From: Leptobrachium leishanense
Taxonomy: Eukaryota > Chordata > Amphibia > Anura > Megophryidae
Length of the DNA stretch: 64,000 bases
Reading direction: 5' to 3'
NCBI GenBank assembly: GCA_009667805.1
Contig: CM019075.1
Coordinates: 13,903,738 to 13,967,737, forward strand
The translations under genes and the position numbers were made by a program. The stretch's first letter is position 1; each line of letters begins with the position of its first letter. This document shows positions 49,601 to 62,089 of this stretch, one piece after another. The notes beneath the pieces were generated by a model. It was not told where the DNA came from and ran no database searches. It worked only from the letters and a program-made list of their open reading frames with translations.

Positions 49601-51252
49601 AACCTGCATCTCCTCTATTGGTGCTACACAGACAGACACATTTACGGAGGAGTCCGGCCAAGTATACATCCAGATATTTAACCCCCCCAGCTAAAGACAC
49701 AGATACGGAGGGGGCTGTTGAGAGATACTATCATTCATTGCATAAGTCTGCTGCGACGTCAGTGTACCCCATTGCAGGCAGCAGGACCAAATGCCTGCTC
49801 TTACGCGCTGAACTAAGAACATGCATCCTCTTGGAGCTCTCTGTGACCTGTTAGGTTTAAATAAGCCCTGTTAATGCTCTGAACTGTGCAAATATATATA
49901 TATACTCCCTGATGCACATCCTATTCTATGCGTGTCTGTAACTGCTCGGGGTAAGTTTAGGCTCAGGTGATTTTTGGAGCATATTGAAGGGCAGCAGAAT
50001 TATTAGCTAGTCACACACACGCGCCCGATCCTGGTACTCCTGTAGAGTAAACCCCAGGCAGGGGTTAAACGCCCCCCGCCAGCGAGCATCATACCATCAG
50101 CACACGCGGTGTGAGCGAGCGAGCTCTGCTACCCCCCCCTCATCGCTCTATGTTTAAAATCTGTCTCCATCGGCACAATGTAACCATCCCCTCTCTTCAC
50201 GTCCCTCGCCCGCCTTTTCCCTTCACCTTTCATCTCATTCACACACCCTTTCTGTCCTCTCTCTCTCTTGTACTTTCTATACCTCACGGTGTGTTCATTC
50301 ATTCCCTTTCTCCCCAATATCTCCGCTCCGTAGCTTCCATTTCCTCCTCCTGTTCTCCCCCTTTATTCCCAGACTTCTCTCTCCACCTGCATCCCACCCC
50401 AAACACCCTTTCTCCTGCCCCTCTGCCCGCTATCCCCCAAACCCCCCTTCTCTTCCCATATTGTGGTGCCTCCTTTACCTTGCCTGGGTAAATGCCCCAC
50501 CTGCTCCCTTTTGCTCGTCCTCGTCCACATCCTCGGAATTTATTTACATTTCGTTGTTTCTTGACTTTCCACCAATTTCCCGAGTAACTGGATAAATATT
50601 TGTTGCTTCAGATTAGACAAATTGCTGGGTTTCTCTCCCCCCCCCCTCTCTCTCTCCCTCCCCCCCTCTCTTCCCCCCCCCCTTTCTCTCCCTCCAATAA
50701 ATTCTGGGAGCCCTCCAACTTTCAGGGTTTGGCAAGGACGCGTTTCTCCACCATAACCTCCGCTAACTACCCCTGGAGGGGCGTGGAGGTGCGCCAGGAG
50801 GAACACGCGGGACCTGACTGAATACATTGTTTCGGGGTGACTTGCTCCGCTAACTGATCGTAAGGAAGGAAGTGGTTAATATGCAGGGTTTATGAGATAT
50901 CAACCCTTTTGTCATCGAGTCAGGGGAAGGAAAAGCTAACCCTGCCTCCCAGATGATACCAATCCTGTACTCCAGTCACTTCCAACAGCGTGAAGCTAAT
51001 GGATGTGTGAGAGACTCGCTCTCGTCTACAGACGGAGAGATGATTAACAGCCTCCTGGATATATCTTCATAAGAGTCACAACGAGGAGCCTCTGAGTCAA
51101 GTCCCCAGCGCCAGAAGGGGCGAGGGAGGAACGCGTGCCTGGCGAGGAGGGTACAGAAGATCTCCTCGGTCTTGTTTTTGGAGAGGAAAAGTCGGGTTTC
51201 TGTAAGGGGCCGGATGGTGGCTGAGGTATGAGGGTCCTCTGAAAAGCGTGAG
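49601..51252. other. NPR1 upstream region and 5'UTR
   Basis: A pyrimidine-rich stretch (50120-50700) with C and CT runs precedes the gene. No TATA box stands out near 51000-51250. The transcription start cannot be placed from sequence alone. Short open frames here are not recognised. Confidence 0.5.
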
Positions 51253-51949
51253 ATGTTGGGAAGTTTGTTGCTCGCGCTGGTGGTAGGATGTTTGCGTTTT
51301 CAAGGGATTGACGGGGACAAGGCACAGGTCAATCTCACCATGGCGGTGGTACTTCCCGAGAAGAACACCGCGTACCCCTGGGCTTGGCTGAGAGTAGGAC
51401 CTGGAATTAAACTGGCCATAGAAAAGATCAACAATGACCCATCTCTCCTGCCGGACCTTCACGTCCGTTACATCCTAGGAAACAGCGAGAACAAACAGGG
51501 AAACTGTTCGGACTTGGCAGCCCCTTTGGTCGCGGTAGACCTCCAATTTATCTACCACCCAGAGGTCTTCTTGGGCCCCGGGTGCGTGTATGCCACAGCT
51601 CCCGTTGTTCGGTTTACCGGACACTGGAAGGTACCTCTCATCACGGCCGGTGCTGCTCCCTACGGGTTTGGCATTAAAGATGAGGAACACAAGTTTATCA
51701 CTAGAACGGGACCCATCCACATCAAGCTGGGGCAGTTTGTGGTTCAGCTCCACCAGCTCTTCAACTGGACCAGCAGAGCCATGGTGGTCTACACAGACGA
51801 GGATGACCGCCCCTGCTTCTTCACCGTGGAAGGACTCTACATGGAGTTGCCCAAATTGAACAACTTGACCGTGATGGATTTGCGATTCATAGACCGGGAA
51901 CCCACCAACTACACCTCGATCCTTCAGGAGATGACGCAGAAGGGGCGCA
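51253..51949 (+). CDS. NPR1: Natriuretic peptide receptor A / guanylate cyclase A, coding exon 1
   Basis: Receptor guanylate cyclase for ANP/BNP: extracellular ligand-binding domain, one membrane span, kinase-homology domain and cyclase domain. Only exon 1 is in the window: 232 codons plus one base, ending at a CGCA/GTAAGT donor (GT at 51950). ATG starts a hydrophobic signal peptide (MLGSLLLALVVGCLRF). Next come NLTMAVVLP, YPWAWLRVGPGIKLAIE, the loop cysteines in GNCSDLAAPL and FLGPGCVYATAPVVRF, and RPCFFTVEGLYME. N-glycosylation sequons NLT, NCS, NWT and NYT are present. The end TQKGR matches the position of the exon 1 boundary in mammalian NPR1. NPR2 is the main alternative; the SENKQGNCSD loop and ILF2 next door favour NPR1. 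Exon 2 was not found, so intron 1 exceeds 12 kb. Confidence 0.92.
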
Positions 51950-53451
51950 GTAAGTCGCATTTCCCACCTTTTGGGTTGGGTTGAGTTGGCAGTTTGCTAG
52001 CAACGGTTGCTTGAGGCATAATGGGAGTTGTAGTTGCTCATGAGATGGAGCTGTTGGGTAGCCGTACACCGGAACATCTTCCTAAAAAGCTCCGTCCGAT
52101 TCACGTGTTTAACGTTTCGTTAAGTGGCTTTAATACGGGGCAAAGCTTTTGAAAGCTAATGGAATTTCACCGCGGGAAAAACTCCTTTTATTTGCTTTTA
52201 ATTACGCAGGGGGAATTCAGCGGGTTATTCTGTGCGTTCAAACCGCCCAGGCGAGAGCAGGAGATTTCCAACGTAGGCTAAGATCAGACGAAAGCAGTTT
52301 TAACGTGCGTTTAGCCGCACGAAATCACGGCCGTGCTAGCAGCAAATGACGTCCAATGCCGGGGGAACATACGACGAACGGCCGCACGAAATTTCGTCCG
52401 CGCAACGCAAGTGGCAAACGAACGCATTTTTTCGAGAACGTCAAACCGCTACTACTGACGTACAGAGTGCGCTGCGTCCGCATAGCGGCGTGTTTGCGTG
52501 ATTGGGAGACGTCAGACGCTGCTAATGTCCGGCTAACATAACGTCCAGACACAAAAAGTGTTTTATTAATGATCCGTACAAAATCACGGACGAAAAGGCG
52601 CATCGTATGACCGCTATCGCGTATTCCGTGAAAAAATACGTCCATTCGTTCGAACGCACTTTTTCACGGACAACGTGAAAAATGTGTTCGTCTGACCCTA
52701 GCCGTAGAGTGTGAAAAATAGGATTTCATGCCCCAATGTGCCACTGATAAGGTGGCACGCATCCAGGCTTGTTGGGTTTATAGGGTCTGGCGTCGGGCTA
52801 CACTGTAAGTTGCTTTCTGAAGATGCCTTTTGAAGACCTCTTTGCCGGTTTGGTTAATAAAGGGTCACCACGCGGAGTGTTGTGGGTGGAAAGGTAGTGT
52901 TTTTTCTTAATTAAAGCCCCCCCCCCTCCTCTTCCTGCTCTCTGTAACAATAATACAGCGAGGTCTGGGGAGGCAGCGCTGCGATTGTGAAATCCTCGCT
53001 GTGATCCAGCATCGCTCTCCAAGGAGCCTCGATTCCCAATAATAAGTTTGGGCGGACACATAGTATTTCTGGCTGCGGCGAGAACTTCCCACCGCTGAGG
53101 CACCATGTTAACCGGTTTGATTTCAGGGGTCTTTTTGTCCTTTTTCTGAGATTTTTGTCCATCACATTGATGATTTGGAGGTGCCCTGTCCTAGTTTCTA
53201 TTTGCGTCTTTATGAAGGCCAATCGACTCATCCGACTGTTGGCATGAAATGGTTAAGTGGAAATTTTTCTCCCAGGCTCTGGGGTCTGAATAACGAGTCG
53301 GGTGAATGAATAACCAGCCTCTATTATCAGACGCAGCCAGGCATCCGCTGCACTAATGGTGGCCTGTCTGCATTCATGCCGGGTGACTGGCACAGGGGCT
53401 TACATAGTGACCCTTCATGTGGGCGAACGTGTGCATGGAGGCATTAAACTT
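51950..53451 (+). other. NPR1: NPR1 intron 1, proximal part
   Basis: Starts GTAAGTCG. It contains a GGGAGTTGTAGTTGC repeat core near 52023, the MITE at 52276-52703 and otherwise unremarkable DNA. No second exon beginning with the expected IYIC-type sequence was found. Confidence 0.7.
52276..52703. mobile_element. ~428-bp MITE family, copy 3, in NPR1 intron 1
   Basis: Left end GGCTAAGATCAGACGA (two changes) and right end GTCTGACCCTAGCC; GTA flanks both ends, a possible 3-bp target duplication. The body is nearly the same as copy 2 at 49173. Confidence 0.88.
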
Positions 53452-56400
53452 AACAGGTCCCTTCCCTGTGTATACAGAGCTCCCCAAACCTCACAGGTCC
53501 CTTCCCTGTGTATACAGAGCTCCCCAAACCTCACAGGTCCCTTCCCTGTGTATACAGAGCTCCCCAAACCTCACAGGTCCCTTCCCTGTGTATACAGAGC
53601 TCCCCCAAACCTCACAGGTCCCTTCCCTGTGTATACAGGGCTCCCCAAACCTCACAGGTCCCTTCCCTGTGTATACAGAGCTCCCCAAACCTCACAGGTC
53701 CCTTCCCTGTGTATACAGGGCTCCCCAAACCTCACAGGTCCCTTCCCTGTGTATACAGAGCTCCCCCAAACCTCACAGGTCCCTTCCCTGTGTATACAGG
53801 GCTCCCCAAACCTCACAGGTCCCTTCCCTGTGTATACAGGGCTCCCCAAACCTCACAGGTTCCTTCCCTGTGTATACAGAGCTCCCCAAACCTCACAGGT
53901 CCCTTCCCTGTGTATACAGAGCTCCCCCAAACCTCACAGGTCCCTTCTCTGTGTATACAGAGCTCCCCCAAACCTCACAGATCCCTTCCCTGTGTATACA
54001 GAGCTCCCCCAAACCTCACAGGTCCCTTCCCTGTGTATACAGAGCTCCCCCAAACCTCACAGGTCCCTTCCCTGTGTATACAGAGCTCCCCCAAACCTCA
54101 CAGGTCCCTTCCCTGTGTATACAGAGCTCCCCCAAACCTCACAGGTCCCTTCCCTGTGTATACAGAGCTCCCCAAACCTCACAGGTCCCTTCCCTGTGTA
54201 TACAGAGCTCCCCCAAACCTCACAGGTCCCTTCCCTGTGTATACAGAGCTCCCCAAACCTCACAGGTCCCTTCTATGTGTATACAGAGCTCCCCAAACCT
54301 CACAGGTCCCTTCCCTGTGTATACAGAGCTCCCCCAAATCTCACAGGTCCCTTCCCTGTGTATACAGAGCTCCCCAAACCTCACAGGTCCCTTCCCTGTG
54401 TATACAGAGCTCCCCCCAAACCTCACAGGTCCATTCCCTGTGTATACACAGCTCCCCAAACCTCACAGGTCCCTTCCCTGTGTATACAGAGCTCCCCAAA
54501 CCTCACAGGTCCCTTCCCTGTGTATACAGAGCTCCCCCAAACCTCACAGGTCCCTTCCCTGTGTATACAGAGCTCCCCAAACCTCACAGGTCCCTTCCCT
54601 GTGTATACAGAGCTCCCCCAAACCTCACAGGTCCCTTCCCTGTGTATACAGGGCTCCCCAAACCTCACAGGTCCCTTCCCTGTGTATACAGAGCTCCCCC
54701 AAACCTCACAGGTCCCTTCCCTGTGTATACAGGGCTCCCCAAACCTCACAGGTCCCTTCCCTGTGTATACAGGGCTCCCCAAACCTCACAGGTTCCTTCC
54801 CTGTGTATACAGAGCTCCCCAAACCTCACAGGTCCCTTCCCTGTGTATACAGAGCTCCCCAAACCTCACAGGTCCCTTCTCTGTGTATACAGAGCTCCCC
54901 CAAACCTCACAGATCCCTTCCCTGTGTATACAGAGCTCCCCCAAACCTCACAGGTCCCTTCCCTGTGTATACAGAGCTCCCCCAAACCTCACAGGTCCCT
55001 TCCCTGTGTATACAGAGCTCCCCCAAACCTCACAGGTCCCTTCCCTGTGTATACAGAGCTCCCCCAAACCTCACAGGTCCCTTCCCTGTGTATACAGAGC
55101 TCCCCAAACCTCACAGGTCCCTTCCCTGTGTATACAGAGCTCCCCAAACCTCACAGGTCCCTTCCCTGTGTATACAGAGCTCCCCAAACCTCACAGGTCC
55201 CTTCTATGTGTATACAGAGCTCCCCAAACCTCACAGGTCCCTTCCCTGTGTATACAGAGCTCCCCCAATCTCACAGGTCCCTTCCCTGTGTATACAGAGC
55301 TCCCCCAACCTCACAGGTCCCTTCCCTGTGTATACAGAGCTCCCCCCAAACCTCACAGGTCCATTCCCTGTGTATACACAGCTCCCCCAAACCTCACAGG
55401 TCCCTTCCCTGTGTATACAGAGCTCCCCCAAACCTCACAGGTCCCTTCCCTGTGTATACAGAGCTCCCCCAAATCTCACAGGTCCCTTCCCTGTGTATAC
55501 AGAGCTCCCCAAACCTCACAGGTCCCTTCCCTGTGTATACAGAGCTCCCCCCAAACCTCACAGGTCCATTCCCTGTGTATACAGAGCTCCCCCAAACCTC
55601 ACAGGTCCCTCCCTGTGTATACAGAGCTCCCCCAAACCTCACAGGTCCCTTCCCTGTGTATACAGAGCTCCCCCAAACCTCACAGGTCCCTTCCCTGTGT
55701 ATACAGAGCTCCCCCAAACCTCACAGGTCCCTTCCCTGTGTATACAGAGCTCCCCCAACCTCACAGGTCCCTTCCCTGTGTATACAGAGCTCCCCCAAGC
55801 CTCACAGGTCCCTTCCCTGTGTATACAGAGCTCCCCAAACCTCACAGGTCCCTTCTCTCTGTATACAGAGCTCCCCAAACCTCACAGGTCCCTTCCCTGT
55901 GTATACAGAGCTCCCCCAAACCTCACAGGTCCCTTCCCTGTGTATACAGAGCTCCCCAAACCTCACAGGTCCCTTCCCTGTGTATACAGAGCTCCCCCAA
56001 CCTCACAGGTCCCTTCCCTGTGTACAGAGCTCCCCAAACCTCACAGGTCCCTTCTATGTGTATACAGAGCTCCCCAAACCTCACAGGTCCCTTCCCTGTG
56101 TATACAGAGCTCCCCCAAATCTCACAGGTCCCTTCCCTGTGTATACAGAGCTCCCCAAACCTCACAGGTCCCTTCCCTGTGTATACAGAGCTCCCCCCAA
56201 ACCTCACAGGTCCATTCCCTGTGTATACACAGCTCCCCCAAACCTCACAGATCCCTTCCCTGTATACAGAGCTCCCCCAAACCTCACAGGTCCCTTCCCT
56301 GTGTATACAGAGCTCCCCAAACCTCACAGGTCCCTTCCCTGTGTATACAGAGCTCCCCCAAACCTCACAGGTCCCTTCCCTGTGTATACAGGCTCCCCAA

Positions 56401-58223
56401 ACCTCACAGGTCCCTTCCCTGTGTATACAGAGCTCCCCCAAACCTCACAGGTCCCTTCCCTGTGTATACAGGGCTCCCCAAACCTCACAGGTCCCTTCCC
56501 TGTGTATACAGGGCTCCCCAAACTCACAGGTTCCTTCCCTGTGTATACAGAGCTCCCCAAACCTCACAGGTCCCTTCCCTGTGTATACAGAGCTCCCCAA
56601 ACCTCACAGGTCCCTTCTCTGTGTATACAGAGCTCCCCCAAACCTCACAGATCCCTTCCCTGTGTATACAGAGCTCCCCAAACCTCACAGGTCCCTTCCC
56701 TGTGTATACAGAGCTCCCCCAAACCTCACAGGTCCCTTCCCTGTGTATACAGAGCTCCCCCAAACCTCACAGGTCCCTTCCCTGTGTATACAGAGCTCCC
56801 CAAACCTCACAGGTCCCTTCCCTGTGTATACAGAGCTCCCCAAACCTCACAGGTCCCTTCCCTGTGTATACAGAGCTCCCCCAAACCTCACAGGTCCCTT
56901 CCCTGTGTATACAGAGCTCCCCAAACCTCACAGGTCCCTTCTATGTGTATACAGAGCTCCCCAAACCTCACAGGTCCCTTCCCTGTGTATACAGAGCTCC
57001 CCAAATCTCACAGGTCCCTCCCTGTGTATACAGAGCTCCCCAAACCTCACAGGTCCCTTCCCTGTGTATACAGAGCTCCAAACCTCACAGGCCCTTCCCT
57101 GTGTATACAGAGCTCCCCAAACCTCACAGGTCCCTTCCCTGTGTATACAGAGCTCCCCCCACCTCACAGGTCCATTCCTGTGTATACACAGCTCCCCCAA
57201 ACCTCACAGGTCCCTTCCTGTGTATACAGAGCTCCCCCAAACCTCACAGGTCCCTTCCCTGTTTATACAGAGCTCCCCAAACCTCACAGGTCCCTTCCCT
57301 GTGTATACAGAGCTCCCCCAAACCTCACAGGTCCCTTCCCTGTGTATACAGAGGTCCCCAAATCTCACAGGTCCCTTCCCTGTGTATACAGAGGTCCCCA
57401 AATCTCACAGGTCCCTTCCCTGTGTATACAGAGCTCCCCCAAACCTCACAGGTCCCTTCCCTGTGTATACAGAGCTCCCCAAACCTCACAGGTCCCTTCC
57501 CTGTGTATACAGAGGTCCCCCAAACCTCACAGGCCCCTTCCCTGTGTCTACAGAGCTCCCCAAACCTCACAGGTCCCTTCCCTGTGTATACAGAGCTCCC
57601 CCAACCTCACAGGTCCCTTCCCTGTGTATACAGAGCTCCCCCAACCTCACAGGTCCCTTCTCTGTGTATACAGAGCTCCCCAAACCTCACAGGTCCCTTC
57701 CCTGTGTATACAGAGCTCCCCAAACCTCACAGGTCCCTTCCCTGTGTATACAGAGCTCCCCAAACTCACAGGTCCTTCCTGTGTATACAGAGCTCCCCAA
57801 ACCTCACAGGTCCCTTCCCTGTGTATACAGAGGTCCCCCAAACCTCACAGGTCCCTTCCCTGTGTATACAAGAGCTCCCCAAACCTCACAGGTCCCTTCC
57901 CTGTGTATACAGAGCTCCCCCAAACCTCACAGGTCCCTTCCCTGTGTATACAGAGCTCCCCAAACCTCACAGGTCCCTTCCCTGTGTATACAGAGCTCCC
58001 CCAAACCTCACAGGTCCCTTCCCTGTGTATACAGAGCTCCCCCAAACCTCACAGGTCCCTTCCCTGTGTATACAGAGCTCCCCAAACCTCACAGGTCCCT
58101 TCCCTGTGTATACAGAGCTCCCCCAAACCTCACAGGCCCCTTCCCTGTGTATACAGAGCTCCCCAAACCTCACAGGCCCCTTCCCTGTGTATACAGAGCT
58201 CCCCCAAACCTCACAGGTCCCTT
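53452..58223. repeat. 39/40-bp minisatellite, about 120 units, in NPR1 intron 1
   Basis: Unit CCTCACAGGTCCCTTCCCTG followed by TGTATACAGAGCTCCCCAAA. Units alternate between 39 bp (CCCC) and 40 bp (CCCCC), a few with six C. Marker variants recur at ~0.85-0.96 kb, showing higher-order repetition. The monomer has no stop in any forward frame, which creates three overlapping ~1600-codon frames of Pro/Ser/Thr/Tyr-rich repeats. Those are artefacts. Confidence 0.97.
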
Positions 58224-59257
58224 CTTGTACCCAGGACCCACACGTTTCCGCAAACTGCAGATGGTGTAATAAGTGTCAGAGCTTCCTCTCTTCATACAAT
58301 AGAAGGTTTATATAAAGCTCTGGGCATCCGATGAAGAGAGATTGTGTTGTTTTATTTATCCCAAAGCTAAAATACCTTGTGTACACACGACACACCTCAG
58401 CAGGTCTTAGTGCCGTGTTGTTACGTATAGATATATGAATACTTACCCCCCCCCCAAAAAAAATCTACATTTTATTTTAATATATTTTTTTGCGATTCTG
58501 TGTCAGGACAGGATTCACCTTGTTTTTAATATTGCATCTTTTGACATTTAATATCTTCTTTATTGTCTAGAGGGTCAATCCCTGGATGCTGTAAACCCCC
58601 CCCCCCCAATCATAATGGGAGTTGTAGTTCTACAAAATAGGGATATAGACTTTGCAGAAGCTTAAACTACAGCTCCCATGATGCCTATCGGCTTGTAGTG
58701 TAGAATGACACCAATGGCTCACCTTGAATTCAGAACTACAGCTCCCATGATGCTCGGCAAGTCTTAACACTAGTCAAGCATGACGGGACATGCGGTCATG
58801 GAACGCCTGGGCCTGCCGAGGTGAGCTGTCACCGGTCCGTTGCCAAAACCCGGTGCTGAATTTATGTGTTTATTTTTTTAGCCGCCTATTTTATGGCACC
58901 AATTAATTTGTAGTTACTATAGCGACAATAAATTAAATCCTGCCTCGTCTATTTATAAAGCTTTTTATGACGTGGTAATAATTCCTAATTACACCACTCA
59001 TCGTCTAAAAAGAGGGAGGGGGGGGTGAAGCCTTTCCGAAAAAACTCGACCCTTTCGCAAAAAATACGCTTCAAGTGTTTCAGAATGAACGCGACCGCGG
59101 CGAAAAAAACGAGGAAAGGCGAAGCGCGTCGTCTGCGGGATTAAACACGGTTTTATGTTTTCATGCTGAATGCAACAGGTTACGTATTCACCGAATTAAA
59201 GGGAAGGACAAAATATGATCACTTTTGGATTTTGATGTATGCGTTTGTATGAGCATA

Positions 59258-59293
<36 letters not shown>

Positions 59294-59334
59294 TATTAGA
59301 CGCAGTCCGAGGTGCGCCCTGGCAGTAGTGTAGG
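58224..59334. other. NPR1 intron 1, repeat remnants
   Basis: Repeat cores GGGAGTTGTAGTT (58618) and ACTACAGCTCCCATGATGC (58666, 58735) form an inverted cluster. A (TG)n(TA)n microsatellite lies at 59259-59293. No exon recognised. Confidence 0.6.
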
Positions 59335-59916
59335 CAGTGGCGACTCTAGGAACAATATATAGGGGGGCACATAAGATACCACTGTCAAAACTGGGGGGGG
59401 GGACTAATCATTTTCACCACTAAACCAAACCACTAAAACAAAACTAAAGTATATATAAAGAAGATTCCAGAGTAATTTGGTGCAATGACACCTTTTATGT
59501 TGTACTAACCTGATACATAAATTCAATATTTTATTTGCCACAAATCAGCGGTTTTTGCCGATGTCCAATAACTGCTTCAGTAACAATTTTTTTTTCGCAA
59601 ATTACAGTGACCATTTGCTAAAGAGGGAGTTCATCATATTTTCAGCAAAATTGATTCCCCGAAATGTGACAAAAAGCAAAGGATCTTAAGATGAAAAGAC
59701 CCTTTAGATTCTAACTTCCATAATAACCCCTAAAAATGCCATAAAACCAGGGAAATGAAATAAATGTAATAAACAGTGAGGCATGTAGCCTACCCGTTCC
59801 CTTTAAATGCCAGTAATCAAGGCAAAGCATGAAATGTATACACTGTGAGGCATGTAGCCTACCCATTAACCTCTAAAAAGCTTCTAATCAAGGGAAAACA
59901 TGAAATGCATACACTG

Positions 59917-60390
59917 TGTCTGGGTAGCACCTGGCATGGGCCATGGTGGGACCCTACGTTCAAGGGGGAGTCTGAGCCCAGTATGCAGGGAAACCCACAC
60001 CTCAGTACCTTGATGGAAGTGGATACTGAGTGATGCCAGAGCGCAGTACAATGGAGTCGACAGAAGAATGGTCAATGGGAGGTCCGAGGTCAGAGGATAG
60101 CACAAGACGGTGGTCGGTGGGCAAAGCAGAGGGGTCTGGTACACGGTGAACAGAGAGCATTTAGGTATGTCTGAACAGATCAGGATATAGACCAATACTG
60201 AGGTATTTGTCCATAAAGGACCTTTCCCTCCTCTGTGCAAACAGGGGTGTGGTTGTGTGAGTGTTTTTGGTGCTTGACTTTATTAAGCCCTATCAATGCT
60301 GGAGGTTACTGCAGACATAAGGGCAGCACCTTTCCTGGAGCTGATCCAGCAGCGGACATGGTTTCTGACAAGCATGCTTGATTCCTGACA
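59917..60390 (-). repeat. 3' LTR of the non-autonomous element
   Basis: 474 bp. Differs from the other LTR by indels near 60016 and 60350 and by a 30-bp inversion at 60209-60238 that contains the promoter-like CATAAAGG. Confidence 0.9.
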
Positions 60391-60604
60391 GTACCCCCGT
60401 CGCAATGGGAGGCCTCAGGATGACTCCGACTCGATTAGGTAGTTGAGCACCTGCGGGCAAGGGGGGAAAGTCCATGTTCCAGATGCCTGGTCCCAGGTGG
60501 GTAGGACGAAGGATCCCTGGATTGTATAGGAACCCGGTTCTTCGGGGGGATGAGGAGTACCATAATCACGGAGACACCTTGAAACTGACGGGCATTGATA
60601 TGGA

Positions 60605-62089
60605 TCAGGGGCACCGGCATACATGGTGCCCATATATGCAGAAGGCAACAAGGTAGTCTGCACCATGGTCTGAGGATCCAGCAGCAGGCAGGGGTCCAGC
60701 ATCACCGGTCTTAGTGCGTTTCTTACGCTTGCGTCTTCGTGCTTTTGATTTAGACTCTGTGCACCTTTCGCCCTCTGGGGTGACATGGACAGCAGGACTG
60801 ACAGAGTTGGTAGTGCCCCCATAGTGGGGCGGCAACACGGTAGGAACTTCTCCAGGCCCTTCATCGCAAGAGGTATCACTGGGTGGAATGAAGTCCTGCC
60901 AGGGTCTCCTCCGTGGAAGAGTGGTGGTAGCCCCCACATACCCCATGCGTGGACTTGGGGGTCCTCTGGAAGGTCGAGCAGCCTGTAGTTGAGGTTCGCC
61001 ATCAGAATCGACAGTGTCCCAGTCCTCAGCCCCAGGATCATGTGGAAGACTGCACCAGGAAGACGGCGGCGGTTCTTGCTGGCTGGGAGTGATGGGATCG
61101 ACAGTCAGGGTCAAGGTGGCAATCCTGGGTTGGTTTGCAGCGTCTCTGAGGTGTAGAGCTTCCTCGAACCTTGCCAGATCTTCTCTGCGGACAACTGTCC
61201 CAATGGACGCATATACATAACCCAGGTTTAGGGGTTCTGGTCTCATGGGTTTACAGATGAGGTTGGCTGGGGCGGCGAGGACTCCTTGTATACAGTATGA
61301 TTCTGCATCTTCAGGTGCTGGATCCTCTTGTGGTACTGGGTAGATGGGGAAGGCGGCACTGCTAATGAGGTGCTGCCTGGGAGCAATGGGAGATAGCCCT
61401 GGGGTCTGGATAGTCATACACTCCATGGAAATTGGAGGTTCAGGTTCTGCCGGTAGGGTGATTTCACAGTCCATAGGTTCATCCACCTCCATAGGGCTAG
61501 TCTCTGTGAACGTCGTACTCCTTGGCACAACAGGCACGGGTACAGCAAGTTCAGTGGGCTGGCTCCTGCGGGCAGCAGGAGTGGACACAGGAGGCCTTCT
61601 AGGTGCAGGTCTGGGAGCCTGCGGTCTCCTGGGTGTAGGCCTGGGAGCCTGCGGTCTCTTGGTTGCAGGCCTGGGTTCAGGTGCGGACAGCTGGGGATGG
61701 GGTGCATCTCTGAGCTCCCGAGTAATACTAGTTGCAGACTTTTTCGTGGGGGTTCGTCGTGAGGCTGTAGATGGCTCGGGTACAGGAGCTGGCCCTTTCG
61801 GGGGTCTCACGGGACAGTATATGAGCTAGTGGGAGGCCGCCCCACAGTACATACAGAGACCCTCCGTCAGTCTCCGGGTACGTTCCTCTGGAGTTAGGGG
61901 GCCTTTAATCCTCCTCACCGGGGGAACACGCACCTTGCTGGAGGGGTCTCTCAGAGTATCAATAACAGTCCTTAAATCCTCCAGTCCCACACATAACTGG
62001 TAAAAGATGTCATCCAGGACTGACAGTAACCCCGCGGGCTCAGTTGTTGACCTCAGTATTCTGTCAGGGTAGCACCTGGCATGGGCCAT
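60605..62089 (-). pseudogene. Gag-like zinc-knuckle plus proline-rich protein, one in-frame stop
   Basis: One continuous frame of 495 codons interrupted once by TAG (61826-61828). The ATG at 62089 lies in the 5' LTR. About 80 codons (including LEDLRTVIDTLRDPSSKV and PLTPEERTRRLTEGL) lead to CMYCGAASH, then the stop, then LIYC, so the stop sits inside the CX2CX4HX4C knuckle. Downstream are Pro/Arg repeats (RPQAPRPTPRRP), an acidic Pro-rich middle (SPMEVDEPMDCE), LGYVYASIGTVVRREDLARF, and a basic cluster ARRRKRKKRTK near the end. No capsid fold is recognisable. The function of the ~400-residue part is unknown; I do not recognise the family. A second overlapping frame (61041-60415) may continue it after a frameshift near 60650. 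Confidence 0.7.
62051..62060 (-). other. Self-complementary primer-binding site of the non-autonomous element
   Basis: The minus strand reads AATACTGAGG, one base inside the 5' LTR. It pairs exactly with CCTCAGTATT of the LTR transcript (plus 62313-62322), the same arrangement as in the chromovirus at 26573. Confidence 0.78.

Noticed and set aside
53491..58173. Many minus-strand frames with a repeated YTGKGPVRFGE-type peptide
   Set aside because: Antisense translation of the same minisatellite.
53356..58334. Three overlapping forward frames of about 1600 codons each
   Set aside because: All three frames of the 39/40-bp unit lack stops, so they stay open together; the peptides are the same repeat in shifted phases. 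No start context, splice logic or domain.
60415..61041. Separate 208-codon minus-strand gene
   Set aside because: Overlaps the long gag-like frame for most of its length; only its last part near the 3' LTR may be a frameshifted continuation, so it is noted there and not called separately.
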